Positions 10,242 to 19,508 of a DNA stretch of 25,354 bases are shown here, piece after piece. Each line of letters opens with the position of its first letter. Position 1 is the stretch's first letter. The notes beneath the pieces were generated by a model that saw only the letters and a list, made by a program, of their open reading frames with translations, ran no database searches and was not told the DNA's origin. This DNA comes from a virus. The position numbers and the translations under genes were made by a program. Location of the stretch: positions 1 through 25,354 of IMG/VR virus record IMGVR_UViG_3300045999_007792; one strand, given 5' to 3'.

Positions 10242-11789
10242 ATGTCAGCAATAAAAACAGACCAATTAAGAATACAAGAAGCCAAGAAGTTTGTTGATGC
10301 AGCAATTTCTGGTCAGGATGTTTATTATACTTTTATTGGTCTGCCTAATGCTATAAACAATGATGAAAACTGGGATTTATCTCCCCCAGCTCCAAAAGAT
10401 AGTTTTAATGATGAGAATAGCTATTGGGATACCATGTTGGCTCTTAAACGAGTTGCACCATCTGGAATCCGTCAAGTTGTAAAAAAAGTCACTTGGACTT
10501 CTGGAACAACTTATGATATGTATCGGCATGATATTACTAGAACAAATACCTCAAAACCCTCTGGAGCAACCAATTTATACTCTGCAAACTACTTTGTTGT
10601 TAATGAGGATTATAGAGTCTACATTTGTCTTTTCAATGGGATGGACCCGGAAAATCCTAATGGTAGACCTTCTTTAAGTCAACCTACTTTTACAGATTTA
10701 GAACCAAGAAGGGCTGGTGAAAGCGGAGATGGTTATATTTGGAAATATCTTTATACAATTAAGCCCAGTGATATTATCAAATTTGAATCTTCTAATTATA
10801 TTCCAGTCCCTAATGACTGGGAAACTAATTCAGAATATTCTGCAGTTCGCAATAATGCGACAATAAGTGGTCAATTAAAGATTGTTACGATTGTAAATCG
10901 TGGAGTTTCTGTAGGTAATCCAAATACAACTTATGTTAGAGTTCCTATTAAAGGAGACGGGTCTGGAGCTGAAGCGACCATTATTACGAACAATGATTCT
11001 AAGATTGACTCCGTAACAATTACAAAAGGTGGAAGTGATTATACATATGGAACTGTTGATTTAGTTGCTGGAGGCATCCAAGTTTCAAATACTTCTCCTG
11101 TTTTTAATGTCATTATTCCTCCTAAAGGTGGGCATGGTTATGATATTTTTAGAGAACTGGGAGCAAAGAAAGTTGTTCTTTATACTCGATTCGAGAATGA
11201 TTCTCTTAATCCAGATTTCATCATTGGAAATCAAGTTGCAAGAGTTGGAGTTGTTAAAAATCCTTTAACACCAACGTCTTCCGCAAAACTGACAACGGAT
11301 AGAGTAAGTGCTCTATATGCAATTAAAGTTGTTGGGTCTAACTTAACTGCATCAACATTTCCATCTGATGCTATTTTTACTCAAACTGTTGGATTAGGAT
11401 TAACTGCTGTAGGAAGAGTTGCATCATTTGACTACACCAACAATGTTCTAAGATATTGGCAAGACCGCTCATTGGTCGGATTTAATACTGATGGCTCTCT
11501 TAATCAAAATCCAACTTATGGATACACTCTGAATAGATTTACGTCAAGTCCAGCGACATCTGGCTCAATTAACTTAACCTGTGGTAACAATGTAGTACCA
11601 ATTGATGTAAGTTTTACAGGTGACTATAACGCAATAAATAATAGTTATCTTGGACAATATTTTACTAATGGACTATCTTCTCCAGAAGTAAAAAAATATT
11701 CAGGTGATATTATTCATGTTGAAAATAGAGCATCATATACGAGGTCTATTAACCAAAAAGAAGATATTAAAGTTAACTTGCAGTTTTAA
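10242..11789 (+). CDS. 8: Baseplate wedge protein gp8
   Basis: The 515-residue product is recognised as the marine T4-like form of gp8, a structural component of the baseplate wedge that assembles with gp7, gp10 and others. Visible family features are an N-terminal YYTFIGLP strand (residues 28-35), a Pro/Asp-rich loop with YWDTMLALK (62-70), a VTWTSGTTYDMY block (about 84-95), DGYIWKYLYTI (about 163-173), and KGGHGYDIFRELGAK near residue 293. T4 gp8 is 334 residues. Part of the excess is a Gly-Tyr repeat unit at about residues 210-275 (VTIVNRG..., GDGSGAEATI, VTITKGG) shared with the preceding giant protein. The ATG start is the only good one, 17 bases after the previous stop. No Shine-Dalgarno is seen, so translation may depend on coupling or the short AT-rich leader. 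Confidence 0.88.
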   Translation: MSAIKTDQLRIQEAKKFVDAAISGQDVYYTFIGLPNAINNDENWDLSPPAPKDSFNDENSYWDTMLALKRVAPSGIRQVVKKVTWTSGTTYDMYRHDITRTNTSKPSGATNLYSANYFVVNEDYRVYICLFNGMDPENPNGRPSLSQPTFTDLEPRRAGESGDGYIWKYLYTIKPSDIIKFESSNYIPVPNDWETNSEYSAVRNNATISGQLKIVTIVNRGVSVGNPNTTYVRVPIKGDGSGAEATIITNNDSKIDSVTITKGGSDYTYGTVDLVAGGIQVSNTSPVFNVIIPPKGGHGYDIFRELGAKKVVLYTRFENDSLNPDFIIGNQVARVGVVKNPLTPTSSAKLTTDRVSALYAIKVVGSNLTASTFPSDAIFTQTVGLGLTAVGRVASFDYTNNVLRYWQDRSLVGFNTDGSLNQNPTYGYTLNRFTSSPATSGSINLTCGNNVVPIDVSFTGDYNAINNSYLGQYFTNGLSSPEVKKYSGDIIHVENRASYTRSINQKEDIKVNLQF

Positions 11790-11795
11790 TACAAA

Positions 11796-14700
11796 ATGCC
11801 ACAGGAAACAAATCTTAATATCAATCCATATAATGATGATTATAGTCCAGCTAATGCGTACTATAAGATATTATTCAAACCACTTCCTGTTCAGGCAAGA
11901 GAATTAAACAGTCTACAATCCATATTTCAAAATCAAATTGAGCAATTTGGAAATCATGTTTTCAAGGAAGGCTCTGTGGTTATTCCTGGAAATATTGATT
12001 ATGATGATGACTTAAATGCAGTTGAACTTCAAAACACTTATAATGGTGTAGAAATTTCATCCTACATATCACTTTTAGATGGTAAAACTCTTAAAGGTAA
12101 AACAAGTGGAGTAAGAGCAACAGTTGTTCAATATAGAAGTGAAATAGAATCCATAAGAGGAAACAATACAATTTATGTAAAATACATCAGTTCAAATTCT
12201 TTAGGTATTAGTGCTCTATTTGTTGATGGTGAAGAGCTTATTGTAGAGGAAACCACAACAAATACTCTTTCCACAGGCGAAACAGTAATCTTTTCAGCTG
12301 GGCAAACAGTTGCCGCAACTATTTCTAGTAATTGTAATTCAATTGCTAGTTCTGTAACAGTTTTTGATGGTATCTATTTTATTCGTGGAACGTTTGTTAA
12401 TGTATTTAAACATTCTATTTTATTAGACCAATATTCAAACAAAGTTTCTTGTAGAGTTGGTTTCAATGTTAATGAAAAAATCATAACGGCTTATGATGAC
12501 TCTTCATTGTTTGATAATTCATCTGGGTTTTCTAACTACACTGCACCTGGAGCGGATAGATTTTCATTTGAACTCATTCTAACCAAATATGACTTAGAAG
12601 AAGAAAAACCAAGCAATTTTGTTCAGTTACTAGAAATACAAAATGGTCTTTTGGTTACAAATCAAAACATTCCTGAGTACAATGTTTTAGAAAAAGAACT
12701 AGCAAGAAGAACTTTCAACGAGTCTGGCAATTATTATGTTTCACCACCTACAATCTCAGTCAACGAATCTTTAAATAACTTCCTAGGAAATAATGGAATC
12801 TATGAATCTACAGAAATCACTTATGACGGAAATACTCCTAATGATTCTTTAGGGATTTATAAGATTTCTCCTATTCAGGCATTTGTTCAAGGTTATGAAG
12901 TAGATACTGGAGTTAATTTTGTAGACTTTTTAAAACCAAGAACAACTAAACTATTAGAAAATCAAGAGCTTAACTATTATACAGGACCAACTTTAACTCT
13001 GAATAGAGTATATGGAACTCCTTTTGTTGGAATCTCAACAAATTATATTTTAAGTTTAAGAGATACTAGAGTTGGTTCTTCACAAATTGTTTCGGCTGGT
13101 AAAGAAATTGGTCTTGCAAGAGTTTATGATTTTGCATTAGAATCTGGAAGCTATTCCACTAGCAATTCAAACTTGAATGAGTGGGATATTGCTCTTTTTG
13201 ACGTACAACCTTATACTGAACTTTCTCTCAATCAAAACTTAACCTCTGATTCTATTTTTAATGTTCCTTGTAAAGTTGAAGGAAATTTGAGTGGAGCTAG
13301 TGGTTTTATTCGTTATGATGTTAGAAATAGTGGAATTGTTACAGTCTATGATGTTAATGGCTCTTTTGCTAGTGGAGAAAGTTTAACATTTAATGGTATT
13401 TCAAATCCTAGAATATCTGTTGCAGTTACTTCATATTCACTGAATGATGTAAAATCTGTTTATGGTACAGTTGGAGCAGGGTTTACCTTTACTGCTGATG
13501 TTAAGCAAAATGTTGGAATAAGAATTGGTCAAGTAAACATTACTCCAATTTCTCCTGCAACTGGAATTTCTACGGTTACATTAACGTCCAATAGTTTTGC
13601 CGGAAATGCAAATATTGGAAACCTTGTTTCATTCTCAACTCCAGGTGTATCCACAGTAAATTATGCTAGAATAACTGAGGTTTCTCATAATACCTTAAAA
13701 ATAACTGGAGTAACTACAGTTGCTGGTATTTGTGAAGGTGCTCTTCCAACAAGTGTTATAAATCCCACAGACTTTACAATACTTTCCTCAGCTTTTACTA
13801 GGTCTCAAGATAATACTCTATACACTAAACTACCCAAGGAAAGGGTTAATGATGTCAATCTAAATGAATCTAATATTGTTATAAGAAAGCAAATTGACGT
13901 TACCGTTTCAGCTAATTCTATTGGTCCAATCAATGCTGATGTAAATGAATCATTCTTACCATTCGATGAAGAACGTTATGCTCTTATTAGAGAAGATGGG
14001 ACGACCGAAGTTTTAACCTCAGATAAATTTGTATTCACGAATGGTTCACAAACCTTAACAATTAATGGTCTGGGAAGTGGTTCTAAAGCCAAGTTAATTG
14101 CAACATTAAGAAAAATTAATGTTAAAGAGAAAGTAAAATATAAGAATAGAGTTAAGACTTTAACTATAAACCTCTCAAAATACTCTAGTTCGGGTATTGG
14201 AACAACAACTCTTAATGACGGGTTATCTTATGGTAATTATCCTTATGGAACAAGAGTTCAAGACCAAGAAATCTGTCTTTTAACTCCAGATGTAACTCAA
14301 ATTTATGGGGTTTTTGAATCTTCTACAATAAATTCAGCAATTTTACCAAATATTTCTCTAATTTCTCTTAATGGTCCTACAAGCAAAACTGATGATTTGA
14401 TTGTTGGTGAAAAACTTATTGGTTCAACCACAAAAACTGTTGCAATTCACATTGGAAAAGTAAATGATTCTAGCATTAATGTCGTTTTCTTAAATTCTTC
14501 TCGTTTTCAATCAAATGAAACAGTAGTTTTTCAAGAATCTGGAGTAACAGGAATCATTAATGGGGTAGTTATCGGGGATTCTGACATCACTTCACATTAT
14601 ATTTTAGAAAAAGGTCAAAAATCTACAATTTATGACTTCGGTAAGATTGTAAGGGCCTCTGATAAACGAGAACCCAATAGACAATTAACGATTATATTTG

Positions 14701-16757
14701 AGTCTGCAGAGTTCTTAACTTCTGATGTTGGTGACATAATCACTGTAAACTCTTATAGCAATTTTGATTATTGTTCACTTCCTAAAGTTGATAATATTTC
14801 TGTCTCTGATATTATTGATATTCGACCAAGAGTGGCAAATTATACCATAAATCAAAATACTAGGTCACCATTTGAATTTTTAGGTAGAGATTTTTCAGCT
14901 ACACATTTAAACCCTAGAAATGTTTTAGCCTCTGATGAGTCTATAAACCTTGATTATTCATTCCATCTCTCAAGAATTGATAAGCTCTTTTTAACTTCTG
15001 AAGGTAACATTGAGTTAATTTCGGGAAACCCTGCTGAAACTCCACAACCTCCTTTTTCATTAGAAAATTCCATTGAAATCGCCTCAATTTATCTACCTGC
15101 ATATCTTTGTTCTGTAGATGATGCTCAACTTGAGCTAAAGATGTATAAACGCTATAGAATGGAAGATATTAAGAGTTTAGAAGATAGAATAAGCAATCTT
15201 GAGTATTATACTTCTCTTACTTTACTTGAATCTGATACTTCTAAATTATTCATTCCAGATAATTTTGGTAATAATCGTTTTAAGTCTGGATTCTTTGTTG
15301 ATAATTTTACTACAACTCTCGCACAAGAACGTACTACAATAATCAAAAATAGTATTGACTTTGATACAAATGAACTAAGACCAGCTCCTTATACAACAGC
15401 ATTAGACCTTATTGTTGCAACTAAGTCAATAATTGGCGTAGGAACTGTTGCGGAATCTAATGTTGATTTAAGATATATCAATGACTTGATTGGAACCAAT
15501 GTTAAGAAAACTGGAAATCTCATCACTTTAGATTATGATGAAGTTGTTGAATTAGTTCAACCATATTCCACAAGAGTTGAGAGTGTTTCAGCTTATAGAA
15601 ACAACCTTTTTCAAGGTTCTATTTCTCTTCAACCTTCCTCTGATGTTTGGGTTGACCAAGCTAAAGTTTCAACAAATTATGTTTCAACTAAGTCTTTAGT
15701 TCCCTCGCCTGAACAAGTTGCTCTAGCTAAATCAAATCAACAGATTGGTCTAAATCCAACAGTTTGGGACCATGTTTCTAAGATTTGGGCCGAAGGTAAT
15801 ACTTTAGTTAGTAGTCAAATCATCAATTACATGAGACAAAGAAACATTGAATTTGTTGGTAGAAGACTAAAACCATTTACTAGACTTTATGTCTTTTTTG
15901 ATAATCGTGGAATGGATAAATTTGTTGTTCCTAAGCTCATTCAAATACAGATGACTTCAGGAACCTTCCAAGTTGGTGAAACTGTTATTGGAACAAATCC
16001 TATTACTGGAGCCACAATAAAGTTTAGAGTAGCCAATAGTAATCATAAATTTGGTCCTTATAATTCTCCCACGGTTGTATTTGTTCAAAATCCTTACAAT
16101 CCTAATACAACACTTCAGGCAAGCTACTCTTCAACTTCTACAATACTCAATGTAGACACGTTTAGTCTATCTAACATGGTTCAAAGTGATTTCATGGGTT
16201 ATATTGATGGTGGAATGAAACTAAAAGGACAAACCTCTAGTGCCGAGGCGATTGTTAGTTCTGACGTTAAATTAATATCAGATGTTTATGGCGACATTCT
16301 TGGGTCTTTGTTTATTCCTAGAGCAAATCCTTCATTTGAAACTGGAAGTAAGAGATTTAGAATAACTGATAGTCCTACAAATTCAACAGCCGAAAGCGGG
16401 GCTAGTTCTTATGCTGAAAACAATTTCATTGCTTCTGGAACGCTTGTAAACTATCAAGAAAATGTTGTTGAAGTTAGACAAATCCCTTCATCTAGCACAC
16501 CTTCTAATACACCAGCCTCTGCAGGTTCTCCAACTCAAGTTCAACAAGTTAGACCGTGGCAAAATGGAGATATTTCACCACGAGGTAATAAGATTGATGA
16601 TTCTGAAGGAAATCGAGTTGTTGATAGTATTAATCAAAAGAATGGAACTTCATTTTCTTTATCTCAATTAAAACAAGCTGCAGGAATTAACAACTTAAAC
16701 AAAGTTTCTGAGCTTAATAGATTAAATGATGCTGCAAAACGATTAGCTGGAAGATAA
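11796..16757 (+). CDS. DUF4815-type baseplate/fibre structural protein
   Basis: The 1,653-residue product opens with INPYNDDYSPANAYYKILF and VQARELNSLQSIFQNQIEQFG, the characteristic N-terminus of the DUF4815 family of large T4-like phage structural proteins. A second conserved core lies at about residues 1000-1200, with DIIDIRPRV, YLPAYLCSVD, and MYKRYRMEDIKSLEDRISNL (from residue 1116). Next come a FVGRRLKPFTRLYVFFDNRG block (about 1350) and a GETVIG...SGA-type region. The last ~95 residues are a Ser/Pro/Thr-rich linker (about 1558-1580) followed by a polar, probably helical tail. Its position after gp8 corresponds to T4 genes 9/10/11, so it is probably a baseplate outer or fibre-attachment component; the exact T4 equivalent is uncertain. 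It starts 6 bases after the gp8 stop, with no clear Shine-Dalgarno, suggesting coupled translation. Confidence 0.82.
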   Translation: MPQETNLNINPYNDDYSPANAYYKILFKPLPVQARELNSLQSIFQNQIEQFGNHVFKEGSVVIPGNIDYDDDLNAVELQNTYNGVEISSYISLLDGKTLKGKTSGVRATVVQYRSEIESIRGNNTIYVKYISSNSLGISALFVDGEELIVEETTTNTLSTGETVIFSAGQTVAATISSNCNSIASSVTVFDGIYFIRGTFVNVFKHSILLDQYSNKVSCRVGFNVNEKIITAYDDSSLFDNSSGFSNYTAPGADRFSFELILTKYDLEEEKPSNFVQLLEIQNGLLVTNQNIPEYNVLEKELARRTFNESGNYYVSPPTISVNESLNNFLGNNGIYESTEITYDGNTPNDSLGIYKISPIQAFVQGYEVDTGVNFVDFLKPRTTKLLENQELNYYTGPTLTLNRVYGTPFVGISTNYILSLRDTRVGSSQIVSAGKEIGLARVYDFALESGSYSTSNSNLNEWDIALFDVQPYTELSLNQNLTSDSIFNVPCKVEGNLSGASGFIRYDVRNSGIVTVYDVNGSFASGESLTFNGISNPRISVAVTSYSLNDVKSVYGTVGAGFTFTADVKQNVGIRIGQVNITPISPATGISTVTLTSNSFAGNANIGNLVSFSTPGVSTVNYARITEVSHNTLKITGVTTVAGICEGALPTSVINPTDFTILSSAFTRSQDNTLYTKLPKERVNDVNLNESNIVIRKQIDVTVSANSIGPINADVNESFLPFDEERYALIREDGTTEVLTSDKFVFTNGSQTLTINGLGSGSKAKLIATLRKINVKEKVKYKNRVKTLTINLSKYSSSGIGTTTLNDGLSYGNYPYGTRVQDQEICLLTPDVTQIYGVFESSTINSAILPNISLISLNGPTSKTDDLIVGEKLIGSTTKTVAIHIGKVNDSSINVVFLNSSRFQSNETVVFQESGVTGIINGVVIGDSDITSHYILEKGQKSTIYDFGKIVRASDKREPNRQLTIIFESAEFLTSDVGDIITVNSYSNFDYCSLPKVDNISVSDIIDIRPRVANYTINQNTRSPFEFLGRDFSATHLNPRNVLASDESINLDYSFHLSRIDKLFLTSEGNIELISGNPAETPQPPFSLENSIEIASIYLPAYLCSVDDAQLELKMYKRYRMEDIKSLEDRISNLEYYTSLTLLESDTSKLFIPDNFGNNRFKSGFFVDNFTTTLAQERTTIIKNSIDFDTNELRPAPYTTALDLIVATKSIIGVGTVAESNVDLRYINDLIGTNVKKTGNLITLDYDEVVELVQPYSTRVESVSAYRNNLFQGSISLQPSSDVWVDQAKVSTNYVSTKSLVPSPEQVALAKSNQQIGLNPTVWDHVSKIWAEGNTLVSSQIINYMRQRNIEFVGRRLKPFTRLYVFFDNRGMDKFVVPKLIQIQMTSGTFQVGETVIGTNPITGATIKFRVANSNHKFGPYNSPTVVFVQNPYNPNTTLQASYSSTSTILNVDTFSLSNMVQSDFMGYIDGGMKLKGQTSSAEAIVSSDVKLISDVYGDILGSLFIPRANPSFETGSKRFRITDSPTNSTAESGASSYAENNFIASGTLVNYQENVVEVRQIPSSSTPSNTPASAGSPTQVQQVRPWQNGDISPRGNKIDDSEGNRVVDSINQKNGTSFSLSQLKQAAGINNLNKVSELNRLNDAAKRLAGR

Positions 16758-16760
16758 ATA
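16753..16760 (+). promoter_or_regulatory. Putative late promoter GATAAATA upstream of the 829-residue structural gene
   Basis: GATAAATA differs from the T4 late consensus TATAAATA only at the first base. It contains the stop codon of the DUF4815-type gene (TAA at 16755-16757). It ends 21 bases before the ATG at 16782, leaving room for a short leader. A second related octamer, AGTAAATA at 16773-16780, lies one base before the ATG and is too close to serve that gene unless the message is leaderless. Confidence 0.5.
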
Positions 16761-16781
16761 GTTTATCGCAATAGTAAATAG

Positions 16782-19271
16782 ATGAAAATATCCGACCCAA
16801 TTGCTCAAACATTTTATGTTCCAGCCAAGTCTGGTTATTTTGCTACATCTATTGATTTGTTTTTCTATAGTAAGGATGTAACACTTCCTGTAACGATACA
16901 ATTAAGACCTACAGAATATGGTCAACCTTCTGATGGGGTCCATCCTTATTCCGAGGTTATTTTAACGCCAGAGGTAATCTCAACATCTGATGATGGCACT
17001 TTAGCTACTAGAGTAAAATTTGATTCACCAGTTTTTCTTGAAGGTGAAACGTTTCATTGTGTTACACTAACCTCTAATTCTGACCAGTATAAGGTTCATG
17101 TTTCAAGACTAACTGAAATGGACCTTTCTTCTAGTTCTAATAGTAGTATATTCGTAACAAAACAACCACTCTCTGGAACATTTTTTAAATCACAAAATGG
17201 TTCAACCTGGACATCAATTCAAACTGATGATTTAAAATTCACCATATATCGAGCGAATTTTAAATCTCTACAAGGTGACATTAATTTCTACAATTCAGAA
17301 CTTGGAGAGGCTAATAATCAAATTGCTATACTCAATCAAAATCCATTAGAGATTATTTCAAGAAAAGTAAGAGTAGGGTTAGGTTCAACTCTAGTCTCAT
17401 CTTCATTAACTACAGGTAACATTGTAACACAAATAAATTCTACAGGTCAGGGTAAATTAGTTGATGTTACGGGACCCGCTTCTGGAAATCTAAAAATTGT
17501 CAATGCTGGAATTGGCTATACTCCTTCAAGTGGTTCTTTAACTTACAATAATGTTCCTCTAACATCTCTAACTGGAACTGGACGAAATGCAACTGCTAAC
17601 ATCACTATAACGAATGGTTCTGTTACTTCAGTTGGAGCTACCATTTCTTCAGGTGGAAATGGTTACAAAATTGGTGAGATTTTAACACCAACAAGTATTG
17701 GTGCTGTAAATTTGGGCTCTAATATGCTCATCTCAGTACAAACCATCTCAGGTCAAAATGAACTTATTTTAGATGAAGTTCAAGGTGAATTTGTAGCAAA
17801 TGATTCCAACAAGACTCTCTATTACAATGCCATTGGTGGAGGTGATTTATATTTTGATGGTGTAGTAAAAGCCTATCCAAATAATCTAATTGTTGAAGAG
17901 AGCGGAGAATATATTAAAGTCAATCATCTAAATCATGGAATGCACTCTAAGACTAATAAAGTTAATTTAAGTAAAGTTTCTAGCGATATTAATACTACTA
18001 AACTTTCTCAGACTTATTCAAATACCTCTACATCAAATATTGTTTTAGAAGATGCTCAAAACTTTACCACGTTTGAAAATCTTCCAGTTTCGGTAACAAA
18101 TCCTGGATATATTTTAATTGACTCTGAGATTCTTTCATATACTGGAGTTTCAGGTAATTCTTTAACTGGAATAACCCGTTCAATTGACCAAACAAAAGCA
18201 TCATCTTATACTTCAATAGATGAAGTTATGAAGTATGAGCTGAATGGTGTATCACTAAGACGTATTAATAAAACTCATTCTCTAACTGATTCTGAAATCA
18301 CTTTAGATTCCTATAAAATTAAAGTAGACTTTTCTCAAGCTGGTAATGTTGCTGCTCTTCCTCAAGGAATCACAAATAGGAGTTCAGGGTCTGCTTTAGG
18401 TCAACTCTTCTTTAAACTTACAGAATCTACTGGAGGTGATAAAGTTAGAGCATCTCAAAACATTCCTTTTGAGATTGTAAAACCATTGATTGAGTCTAAA
18501 GTTCTTCCTAATACAACTCTTGTTTCAAAGCTCAGAACAACGACGGGAACAAGTATAAGTGGAAATGAACTATCTCATCAAGACGGTGGATTTACTGAAA
18601 TCTCTTTGTCGGAGAATAATTACTTTGACACTCCTAGAATAGTTTCTTCCAAGGTTAATGAAACTCAGTATCTAGGCTTTCTACCTGGAAATAAGTCTCT
18701 TACTTTGAATGTTCAATTTAATAGCTCTAATGCTCTTGTTTCACCAACAATTGATTTACAACGAGTAGCATTATCTTTCACTTCCAATAGAATTGATAAT
18801 CTTATTACAAACTTTGCAACTGACAATAGAATTGCTTCTTTATCTAATGACCCTTCAGCATTTGTTTATGTGAGTAAACCAATTGCTCTTGAACTTTCTG
18901 CAAATGCCTTAAAGATTTTCATCACTGCTCACATTAATGTCTTTAGTGAGGTAAAGTGCTTATATTCTGTCTTGAATAATCCTAATGAACCTCTAGTCTA
19001 TTATCCATTTCCTGGTTATAATAATCTTGATTCTAGCAATACAATTATTGATATATCAAAAAACAATGGACTACCTGACAATAGAATACCTAAAGATGAC
19101 TCTATTGGCTTTAAGTCTAATGAAATTACTTATAGGGAGTACAGTTTTACAATGGACAGTTTACCGGCTTTTAGATATTACAGTATTAAGCTAGTTGGAA
19201 ATTCAACAAATCAGGCTTATCCACCGAGAATTAAAGACTTAAGAGTCATTGCATTAGCTGGAGAAAACTAA
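16782..19271 (+). CDS. Large virion structural protein, baseplate/fibre partner of the DUF4815-type protein
   Basis: 829 residues. The N-terminus (KISDPIAQTFYVP, then IDLFFYSKDVTLPVTIQLRP) is a conserved block of marine T4-like structural proteins that I recall occurring at the end of DUF4815-type proteins. A Gly-Tyr repeat pair lies at about residues 235-305 (VNAGIGYTP, LTGTGRNATANITI, ISSGGNGYKIG), and an FP/RG-type module at about 415-490 (YILIDSEILSYTG, GITRSID). The C-terminal ~110 residues (INVFSEVKCLYSV, LPAFRYYSIKLVG, PPRIKDLRVIALA) form another family block. It lies 24 bases after the previous gene. The likely location is the baseplate periphery or the base of the tail fibres, by analogy with T4 gp10-gp12 by position; this is inference. 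The ATG at 16782 is chosen because the conserved N-terminus begins directly after it. Confidence 0.78.
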   Translation: MKISDPIAQTFYVPAKSGYFATSIDLFFYSKDVTLPVTIQLRPTEYGQPSDGVHPYSEVILTPEVISTSDDGTLATRVKFDSPVFLEGETFHCVTLTSNSDQYKVHVSRLTEMDLSSSSNSSIFVTKQPLSGTFFKSQNGSTWTSIQTDDLKFTIYRANFKSLQGDINFYNSELGEANNQIAILNQNPLEIISRKVRVGLGSTLVSSSLTTGNIVTQINSTGQGKLVDVTGPASGNLKIVNAGIGYTPSSGSLTYNNVPLTSLTGTGRNATANITITNGSVTSVGATISSGGNGYKIGEILTPTSIGAVNLGSNMLISVQTISGQNELILDEVQGEFVANDSNKTLYYNAIGGGDLYFDGVVKAYPNNLIVEESGEYIKVNHLNHGMHSKTNKVNLSKVSSDINTTKLSQTYSNTSTSNIVLEDAQNFTTFENLPVSVTNPGYILIDSEILSYTGVSGNSLTGITRSIDQTKASSYTSIDEVMKYELNGVSLRRINKTHSLTDSEITLDSYKIKVDFSQAGNVAALPQGITNRSSGSALGQLFFKLTESTGGDKVRASQNIPFEIVKPLIESKVLPNTTLVSKLRTTTGTSISGNELSHQDGGFTEISLSENNYFDTPRIVSSKVNETQYLGFLPGNKSLTLNVQFNSSNALVSPTIDLQRVALSFTSNRIDNLITNFATDNRIASLSNDPSAFVYVSKPIALELSANALKIFITAHINVFSEVKCLYSVLNNPNEPLVYYPFPGYNNLDSSNTIIDISKNNGLPDNRIPKDDSIGFKSNEITYREYSFTMDSLPAFRYYSIKLVGNSTNQAYPPRIKDLRVIALAGEN
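19260..19263 (+). promoter_or_regulatory. Ribosome binding site (GGAG) for the 76-residue gene
   Basis: GGAG lies inside the last codons of the preceding structural gene, 9 bases before the ATG at 19273. The stop TAA and the ATG are separated by one base, so translation is probably coupled. Confidence 0.55.
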
Positions 19272-19272
19272 A

Positions 19273-19503
19273 ATGACATATACTAAAATTGAAGGTCATT
19301 CAGACTTAATCCGAAACACCGAAACACAATCAATAATTAATACAAACTCGGAAGAATATTCGAGATACTTATCTACATTAAAAATTAAACAAAAAGATAA
19401 GACTAAAGTAGAAGTATTAGAAAGAGACTTGAATGATATTAAAGAAGAAATCAATCAAGTTAAAGAAATGTTACAAAAACTATTAAATTCTTGTAAAGGT
19501 TAA
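19273..19503 (+). CDS. Small coiled-coil virion-associated protein in the wac position
   Basis: 76 residues. The N-terminal half contains KIEGHSDLIRN and IINTNSEEYSRYL, a pattern I associate with small conserved proteins found just before gp13 in marine T4-like phages. Residues about 43-72 (VEVLERDLNDIKEEINQVKEML) have hydrophobic residues at heptad-like spacing and should form a coiled coil. In T4 this slot, between the fibre/baseplate genes and gene 13, is held by wac (fibritin, about 487 residues, a trimeric coiled coil on the neck). Homology to fibritin is not claimed; only position and coiled-coil character agree. No signal peptide or membrane segment is present. Confidence 0.75.
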   Translation: MTYTKIEGHSDLIRNTETQSIINTNSEEYSRYLSTLKIKQKDKTKVEVLERDLNDIKEEINQVKEMLQKLLNSCKG

Positions 19504-19508
19504 TAAAT

